A stretch of 64,000 nt of DNA from a bacterium (lineage in GTDB: Bacteria; Bacillota; Clostridia; Lachnospirales; Lachnospiraceae), in contig JAUNGE010000008.1 of the NCBI GenBank assembly GCA_030524675.1, positions 1 through 64,000 of the forward strand. Reading direction: 5' to 3'. This document shows positions 6,586 to 11,477 of this stretch, one piece after another. Positions within the stretch are counted from its first letter, which is position 1; every line of letters begins with the position of its first letter. Made by a program: the position numbers and the translations under genes. The notes beneath the pieces are model-generated. The model saw only the letters and a list, made by a program, of their open reading frames with translations, was not told the origin of the DNA and did not search any database.

Positions 6586-6651
6586 CGGCCGATACAATAC
6601 AGCACGTATACTCTTTCAGAGCATGGCCCTTCTGCTTCTGCGTCGCTCATC

Positions 6652-6684
6652 AGGACGCGGCAGCAGGGGCAGCGGGTCCTTCTT
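6652..6684 (+). terminator. possible terminator after the sigma gene
   Basis: AGGAC (6652-6656) and GTCCT (6676-6680) enclose a loop containing GGCAGCAGG, followed by TCTT. The stem is only five pairs, so the call is weak. Confidence 0.35.
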
Positions 6685-8074
6685 ATGGGGTGTACCCTGT
6701 CTGCGGGGCCGAGTGAGGCCGGTTATTCTCTCTTTGAAATGAAAAAAAATAGGCGATTTCCTTCCGCTTTTTGGTTCTGAAGCAAGGCTGTAGAAATTTC
6801 TGCATCCTGGAAGAGTTACCCGTACAGCAGGGACCTCAAGAGGAAGTGCAAAAGAGTGCATACAGGCTTGAAACTCGAGGAAAGCCGGAACGAACAGAGA
6901 GCGAACAGAGAGAAAAGTGTTTTTCCTTTGGAATCGTTGTCAGAACAGATGGAATGAAACAAGAATATACTACAAGTGTACATCAAGTACGGTTGTTCTT
7001 TAGTTGTGCAATAATCGGCCGAAAAAGGGGCCAAAGTCGGCGGTATGGATGAAGATGGCAATTGTTCATTGAAAGAGCCAAAACGGGAAATAGAGGCATT
7101 TAAGGCGCTGGAGACTGGGGGGTATTTAGTGGCAGCGGGCAGCCACATTTCCAAAACAACACAACTACTTCAGAAAACTTCAGTTTCAAACGCAATAGCA
7201 ATGACTCCACCTGTCAAACAGGCACCCTAAGAAATCCCAATAAATCCGAGTGTTTCAAAGCCAATGAACCCCCATAAAATCAAGCATTAAAAGAATATAA
7301 ACGTTCGGATAAAGTAATGCAACGTTCGGAGCGTTGCAAATGAAGCCGTGAGGAAGCCGTAAAGAATATGGTGCCCTAAAACGGGGCGGCATTTCTCTAG
7401 GGCGTTTTGTGGGGTAGGTATTGCCGATGGTATCACAGAGCAGAAGGCGGGCGGCTCAGTTTTGAGCTGTCAATGCTCTGATGCTGTGCCCTGCTGCCTG
7501 TATTCAAATTTCAGAGTCCCTAAAGGGCAAAAAGAAAGCCCTCAGCTGCCTATACTGAGAGCTTCCCTGTGCTTATGTTACCGTGTGTTTGCGTGGAGAT
7601 ACTAATATCATCTTTCATCGGCATCTTAAGCATAGCATGTTCTAAAAGCTCTGACAAGGAAAACTGTGCTGTTTTTCACAAAATCATGAAAAAGGTATGG
7701 TGAGATTTGTGAGGCCCTAAAACGGGGAGTTACCTGCTGCCAGATTCCCGACATTCTGGGAAACTTCAGAGACCCTAAAAGAGTAACAGGGAAGCAAGAT
7801 TACTTCTGCCGGAGCCAAAATTGGTGCGGGGTGGCAAGATACCACCTCATAAGCTTCAAAGGTCTTGATACTGCTTATATGCTTTAGAAAGGGTATCCCC
7901 GCTATGGAGACCCCTCAAAGCAGGAGGAAAAGCCATTTTGGGATTGTCGGGGAAGCAAAGCAACGCCCTATACAGAATATGCTGTGTAAGGGGGGCGTTA
8001 CTGCCGATACCCTTTAGAAACATAAGTGCAGTATTTCCTGCTGCCTGTATGAACCAGCTCAATTATTTGTGACA

Positions 8075-8160
8075 TAACCAAAATGTAGTTTTTCATAACC
8101 TGGAAGAAACCAAAGTGCAGTTTTTCGTAACCAAACCAGGGGCAAGACATAACCAAAATA
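8075..8160 (+). repeat. iteron-like direct repeats
   Basis: Two 26-bp units sharing ACCAAA..TG.AGTTTTTC.TAACC lie at 8075-8100 and 8107-8132 (32-bp spacing, the same spacing as the forward pair at 3335/3367). A third partial copy, ATAACCAAAATA, is at 8149-8160. No open frame explains them. Confidence 0.6.
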
Positions 8161-8442
8161 TAAATATCTGCATTGCCATATAACAAAGTTGATAATCTCA
8201 ACGACAAAACAGCGTCGAGTTTGGGACAGCGTGACGGTTGGCTTGTCGCAGAAATAGTAAACTCAATAACGAATCGTTATCAAGCTTAGACAGTAGCACC
8301 ATCTCAGGCACTCAGAATAGGCGACAGGGTATCAGTACATAGATTCAATCTAGGGGCTTCTGTCCCGTCTGTGCGTAAGCAGCGGAAAAGAACTGATATT
8401 CGATTTTACTCAAAAAAGAGTAAAAGTATCTGCTACCAGATT

Positions 8443-8695
8443 CCAGGAACGCGCAAGAACGAACTCCAGTTCGCAAGCGGCGCGACATATTCACTCTTCC
8501 AAAACATAGATGTAGCAGTGGCAGCAGGAGCAAAACAGTAAGAGCTTTTTATACATTTGTGGCGCTCTGTAAGCCCCATACAGCCATTTCGGGACGTTTG
8601 ATAGATATTTATGCATGATGCAGGTAAAAAGGTGAAAATAAGGCGCTGAACACTTTGCTCACCGTGAACAAATACGAACTCTAGTTCGTTCCTGG
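8443..8695. repeat. inverted repeats flanking about 250 bp, MITE-like
   Basis: CCAGGAACG (8443-8451) followed by the palindrome CGAACTCCAGTTCG (8460-8473) is mirrored by CGAACTCTAGTTCG ending in CGTTCCTGG (8687-8695). The enclosed DNA has no gene. The layout resembles a small miniature inverted-repeat element, or two copies of one regulatory hairpin. No target duplication was identified. Confidence 0.4.
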
Positions 8696-8698
8696 CAC

Positions 8699-8747
8699 AA
8701 AAAAGCTGCTGCCGGACTGAAAGCATAGTGTTTCAATTTGGCAGCAG
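8699..8747 (-). terminator. intrinsic terminator for the 8890-9045 transcript
   Basis: On the minus strand CTGCTGCC (8747-8740) pairs with GGCAGCAG (8713-8706), with a nested TGAAA/TTTCA stem, followed by six T (8704-8699). The stem is built from the element 9-mer. It lies about 140 bases beyond the 51-residue ORF. Confidence 0.6.
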
Positions 8748-8797
8748 GATACAATAAAAACGCCTTCCAAAATTGGAAAGCGAGTGAAATGTGGGTA

Positions 8798-8864
8798 TTG
8801 TTTTTAGGCATACAATTTGCTATACTCTTTGTGATGGAGAGCGGTGGCAAGCCCGCCCTCTCTG
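8798..8864 (+). ncRNA. promoter directly in front of a hairpin; possible very short transcript
   Basis: TTGTTT (8798-8803), a 17-bp spacer and TATACT (8821-8826) precede by about ten bases a GC-rich hairpin (8837-8864, GAGAGCGG...CCGCCCTCTC) followed by TGTTTTGCC. The predicted RNA would be around 40 nt, little more than the hairpin. It could be a decoy, an antisense regulator or a replication primer, or a chance pairing of signals. Confidence 0.3.
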
Positions 8865-8889
8865 TTTTGCCTTTTGCATTTGTTTCTGC

Positions 8890-9045
8890 TTAATCTTCGA
8901 TGTTATTCTGTGTATCTTCGATTAACTCGTCAATCAGCTTTTCAGCTTCCTCGAAGTTCTTTTCATGGATTGCTTTTTTCAGAAGTTTTAATTGTCTCAT
9001 CAAGCTTCTTAAATATCCTTTGAATACTGCCATCTCTTCGTTCAT
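8890..9045 (-). CDS. small helical protein
   Basis: 51 residues from the ATG at 9045, behind AAAGGAGAG. The longer reading to 9120 lacks a ribosome site. The sequence (MAVFKGYLRSLMRQLKLLKK, then EKNFEEAEKLIDELIEDTQN) predicts two amphipathic helices, as in small antitoxin-like or adaptor proteins. No family recognised. It is expressed from its own promoter at 9126-9154, which carries the same AT-rich operator word as the HTH gene upstream, so both probably belong to one regulon. Confidence 0.6.
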   Translation of the reverse strand: MNEEMAVFKGYLRSLMRQLKLLKKAIHEKNFEEAEKLIDELIEDTQNNIED

Positions 9046-9125
9046 GTACTCTCCTTTCCCCGATGGTTCTGTCTTGCCCCATTGCCTGCGGATATTGTCA
9101 TTCCGTTTCCTTCCTGACAATTAAT

Positions 9126-9154
9126 ATTATACTTTATTTTTAATGTAATGTCAA
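9126..9154 (-). promoter_or_regulatory. promoter of the 51-residue ORF with embedded operator
   Basis: On the minus strand: TTGACA (9154-9149), a 17-bp spacer beginning TTACATTA, and TATAAT (9131-9126), a consensus promoter. TTTACATTATTTTTAAA lies just upstream at about 9161-9177. Confidence 0.8.
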
Positions 9155-9181
9155 TCTGTTTTTACATTATTTTTAAAGTTT

Positions 9182-9391
9182 TTACTCAGAATCTTCTATA
9201 TATTTTATGATATTACCAGGTTGCATATCTAATAGCTTGCAAATTTTTTCTAAAGCAATAATTCCTACCATTTCACCACGGCGCAAAGATTGTATGGCAT
9301 TTTCACCTAACAGTTTTTCTTTTCTTAATCTTGTGGTATTATATCCGCTTTCTTTCAAGGCTTCTAATACATCAAACTTATATACAAACAT
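9182..9391 (-). CDS. XRE-type HTH regulator, probable local repressor
   Basis: 69 residues forming one HTH domain: VLEALKESGYNTTRLRKEKL, LGENAIQSLRRGEMVGIIAL, EKICKLLDMQPGNIIKYI. The last part is the usual end of minimal Cro/C1-type regulators. It stands between two genes whose promoters, like its own, hold the word TACATTATTTT in the spacer. It is therefore probably autoregulating and controls the HIRAN gene and the 51-residue ORF. The start is at 9391, with AAGAAGGG upstream. Confidence 0.8.
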   Translation of the reverse strand: MFVYKFDVLEALKESGYNTTRLRKEKLLGENAIQSLRRGEMVGIIALEKICKLLDMQPGNIIKYIEDSE

Positions 9392-9427
9392 AATAAAAAT
9401 CCCTTCTTCCTATTCAAATTAGATATT

Positions 9428-9456
9428 ATTGTACATTATTTTTAAACATTTTTCAA
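9428..9456 (-). promoter_or_regulatory. promoter of the HTH gene with embedded operator
   Basis: On the minus strand TTGAAA (9456-9451), 17-bp spacer, TACAAT (9433-9428). The spacer contains the complement of ACATTATTTTTAAACATT. A separate palindrome TTTACA-T-TGTAAA lies at 9463-9475. Confidence 0.75.
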
Positions 9457-9527
9457 TGGCTTTTTACATTGTAAATAATGCACAAATATCGGGGGAATAT
9501 ATGCATTGTTTTTGGTGTACTCACATA

Positions 9528-9556
9528 TTGAAATTACATTATTTTAGGTGTATAAT
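9528..9556 (+). promoter_or_regulatory. promoter of the HIRAN gene with embedded operator
   Basis: TTGAAA (9528-9533), 17-bp spacer starting TTACATTATTTTA, TATAAT (9551-9556). It is divergent from the HTH gene promoter. Confidence 0.85.
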
Positions 9557-9586
9557 TATAGCATAAAAGAGAGGAGATGACGCAGA

Positions 9587-10024
9587 ATGAAACAAATAAC
9601 CAAAGTGAGAAAGGCCGTGTGTATCATGGCAAATGCACTGAAGAAAGCTGGTTATACCCTGTCAGAAGCCTTCAAGAAGGCATGGAGACGGATAAAACTC
9701 ACTATGACAATTAGAGCAGTGGGGACCACGTTTGAGAATCGGCAGGAACGCTTGCAGTTCCTAAAACAGTTCCGGCCGAATGACCTGCATGTGACGCTGG
9801 AGAGAGAGCCGGAAAACTCTCTTGACAGCTGTGCTATAAAGATAGTAGTACATATTCTTCCAATAGCAAAGAAGACGATGATTGGATATGTGCCGCGTGG
9901 ACTGGCTGGAGAGCTGGCAAAAGTGCTTAATATGGGCATGTCGGTAAAAGCATCCCTGCTGGAGATTATCGGCGGATACAGCTACAAAGAGACACTGGGA
10001 GCACTCATTAACATCACAATATAG
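9587..10024 (+). CDS. HIRAN-domain protein
   Basis: 145 residues starting at the ATG at 9587 behind GAGGAG. After a basic N-terminal helix region, residues 43-145 follow the HIRAN pattern: AVGTTFENRQERLQFLKQF, LHVTLEREPENSLDSCAIKI, and IGYVPRGLAGELAKVLN. HIRAN domains recognise damaged DNA ends or stalled forks and are often single-domain proteins on bacterial mobile elements. The gene has a near-consensus promoter whose spacer holds the probable operator of the HTH protein at 9182. It is probably a DNA-binding accessory protein; the precise role is unknown. Confidence 0.85.
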   Translation: MKQITKVRKAVCIMANALKKAGYTLSEAFKKAWRRIKLTMTIRAVGTTFENRQERLQFLKQFRPNDLHVTLEREPENSLDSCAIKIVVHILPIAKKTMIGYVPRGLAGELAKVLNMGMSVKASLLEIIGGYSYKETLGALINITI

Positions 10025-10029
10025 AAAAG

Positions 10030-10061
10030 CCCCTGACAAGGCGGGCAGGCTTTGACAGGGG
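10030..10061 (+). terminator. hairpin after the HIRAN gene
   Basis: CCCCTGACAA...TTTGACAGGGG, with a mismatch in each arm, followed by AATTTTCC. The T-tract is weak, so it may only attenuate read-through into the gene at 10177. Confidence 0.45.
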
Positions 10062-10176
10062 AATTTTCCAACAATACCGAAATAATAGGGGATGAAGAAA
10101 GTATAACATGCCTGCTGCCGCGCTGCAAGCAGAATCTGCGCAGTATGCAGGCAAGAAAAGAAAGGATGGAAAGTAT

Positions 10177-10554
10177 ATGCAAAAGATGGTTATGATTCCA
10201 GAATGGCGGTATCAGAAGATGCTACAAACCTGCAGCACTTTGGCGGAAGAGGTGCAGGGCCTAAAAGATACAGTTCTGCCCCGTAGCTATGATGGACCAG
10301 ACGGGACAGCAGCGAAAAACCTGGAAGAACTGTTTGACTTCTTCTGTACAGAAGCAGAAGCTACAGAACAGGATACAGACCACAAGCGCACCTGGACGGC
10401 ATCGGCAGCAGTCAGAAAGCATTTAACCGCCCTGCTGCCCGTCGATGAGCTGGAAGATGCAATGGAGATTATCATTTTGGCAATGGGAGAATTTGAAAAG
10501 TCGGGCTTTATGAACGGTTTTCGATATGCCACGCGGATTTTCAAAGAGTGTTAA
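10177..10554 (+). CDS. hypothetical element protein
   Basis: 125 residues from the ATG at 10177 (AAAGGATGG upstream). The upstream in-frame ATG at 10108 lacks a good site and would place an element 9-mer and a GCCTGC/GCAGGC hairpin inside the gene. The sequence begins MQKMVMIPEWRYQKMLQTCS and is helical and acidic, ending FEKSGFMNGFRYATRIFKEC. Short proteins with this kind of MVMIP-ER-Y opening are seen in clostridial elements, but I know of no function. It is the last gene before the element end. Confidence 0.6.
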   Translation: MQKMVMIPEWRYQKMLQTCSTLAEEVQGLKDTVLPRSYDGPDGTAAKNLEELFDFFCTEAEATEQDTDHKRTWTASAAVRKHLTALLPVDELEDAMEIIILAMGEFEKSGFMNGFRYATRIFKEC

Positions 10555-10692
10555 GACATGCTATGGAATGTTATGGCTGCAGAAGCTGGAGCGGGTCACA
10601 TAGATGTGATGGGCAACCAATACAGAGGACGGCAGCGCAAAGTAAGCCATAGCAGAGTTATAAAGAAGTCATAGAGTCAATCAAAACACAGA

Positions 10693-10735
10693 GGGCAGCA
10701 GGGGCACCGGTTTGGGTGCATCTGCTGTCCTTTTT
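10693..10735 (+). terminator. strong intrinsic terminator at the element end
   Basis: GGGCAGCAG pairs with CTGCTGTCC and an inner GCACC pairs with GGTGC, followed by TTTTT. The outer stem is another GGCAGCAGG copy. Confidence 0.85.
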
Positions 10736-10764
10736 ATATTCTTTGAATTTCACTTTTATTTTCC

Positions 10765-10786
10765 ATGTTAGTCAAATGTTAGTCAA
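10765..10786 (+). repeat. tandem ATGTTAGTCAA, candidate integrase arm sites
   Basis: The 11-bp word ATGTTAGTCAA occurs twice head to tail (10765-10775, 10776-10786), about 80 bp from the tRNA 3' end. Short direct repeats at this position are typical of arm-type sites bound by the N-terminal domain of tyrosine integrases. No second set was found near the integrase remnant. Confidence 0.5.
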
Positions 10787-10837
10787 ACAGGAAAATTTTG
10801 CTGATTTTTTGTTCTTTTAACATCTCATAAAATAACA

Positions 10838-10862
10838 AAAACCCTTGATTTACAAGGGTTTT
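10838..10862 (-). terminator. terminator of the tRNA-Thr gene
   Basis: AAACCCTTG-TAAAT-CAAGGGTTT on the minus strand followed by TTGTTATTTT, directly after the tRNA. Confidence 0.75.
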
Positions 10863-10868
10863 CGGGAA

Positions 10869-10941
10869 AGCTAGCGACGGGAATCGAACCCGTGACCTCA
10901 TCACTACCAATGATGTGCGCTACCTACTGTGCCACGCCAGC
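10869..10941 (-). tRNA. tRNA-Thr (GGT anticodon)
   Basis: A 73-nt cloverleaf on the minus strand. The acceptor GCTGGCG pairs with CGCTAGC (one G-T pair), the anticodon stem CATCA/TGATG encloses TTGGTAG giving GGT, and the T arm contains GGTTCGATTCC. CCA is not encoded. It appears to be the integration site of the element to its left, whose end abuts the tRNA 3' end. Confidence 0.93.
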
Positions 10942-11038
10942 TTATATTCTTCTTCAGAAGACCTTAAATAGAATACCATGACATTTTCATTTTGTCAACC
11001 CTATTTTTTATTTTTATAAACCTATTTATAAGCCATTT

Positions 11039-11275
11039 ATGATAATGTCTCAGTATACCACATATGAAAATGTCCCAGATGTGGTAAAATATCCTCTATA
11101 TTTCAGATTGGAGGAAATCATTATCAGAAAGGTAATACTTACAATGGATGAACAGAAAAAATATGAAGTAATCAAATCTCTGGCTGACCACCCAGATGGA
11201 AATAAGGACAGGGCAGCATTGGCCCTTGGCTGTACCAGCCCCTACAGTCGTGCCTGCCAATCAAATTATGGTTAG
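11039..11275 (+). pseudogene. IS transposase remnant (IS1202/ISNCY-like N-terminus)
   Basis: From the ATG at 11144 the protein reads MDEQKKYEVIKSLADHPDGN then KDRAALALGCT, the typical opening of IS1202/ISNCY-type transposases (an HTH start). Homology ends near 11236 and the frame stops at 11275. The DNA before it (11039-11140, with TGTCTCAGTATACCACATATG and AATGTCCCAGATGTGG) looks like the end of such an IS. The rest of a transposase of about 450 residues is missing, so this is a left-end fragment. Confidence 0.6.
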
Positions 11276-11477
11276 CAGGAATCATAACTATAGAGGCTGC
11301 CAATACATTCTTAAAATAAGCCCCAGATCCATGAGGCCTATATTTAGAATTTTTCAGGATATTTTCAAAAATGCTTAACAGGAAACGCCATGTATTCCGC
11401 AATTCATCTCACCACTTGTAGAAATGATGGATGGAATTTCTTAATTCACTGAAAACAGTACCTGAGTCACCTGAAAT
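11276..11477. other. short non-coding remainder behind the IS fragment
   Basis: No gene supported. A minus-strand frame (about 11280-11402) with NTWRFLLSIFENILKNSKYR might be another transposon scrap, but I cannot assign it. Confidence 0.3.

Larger units (their letters stand above)
6586..8889. other. 2.3-kb non-coding, repeat-rich stretch of the element
   Basis: I find no supported gene. Seen instead: GCCCTAAAACGGGG twice (7373-7386, 7714-7727) with related CCCTAAA words near 7513 and 7772; AACGTTCGGA twice (7300, 7321), the second in a GCAACG/CGTTGC hairpin; a GCCCTA...TAGGGC hairpin (7373-7403); an iteron-like pair (8075-8132); the palindrome ATAACGA-A-TCGTTAT (8266-8280); inverted repeats at 8443 and 8695; a promoter-hairpin unit (8798-8864); and six copies of the element 9-mer (6659, 7490, 7733, 8037, 8520, 8740). 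The remains of the transfer or replication region of an ancestral element would fit, but no coding relic is recognisable. Confidence 0.55.
10555..10868. other. right end of the element, no gene
   Basis: This stretch holds an intrinsic terminator (10693-10735), a tandem 11-bp repeat (10765-10786) and the terminator of the tRNA-Thr gene (10838-10862). The chromosome-element boundary should lie at or just left of the 3' end of the tRNA at 10869. Confidence 0.6.

Noticed and set aside
7045-7230. 61-codon plus-strand ORF starting MDEDGNCSLKEPKR
   Set aside because: No ribosome site, no recognisable pattern, and it lies in a repeat-rich non-coding stretch where many short frames arise by chance.
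11172-11402. 76-codon minus-strand ORF near the IS fragment
   Set aside because: It overlaps the plus-strand transposase remnant and ends in its shadow; only a short stretch (NTWRFLLSIFENILKNSK) looks protein-like.
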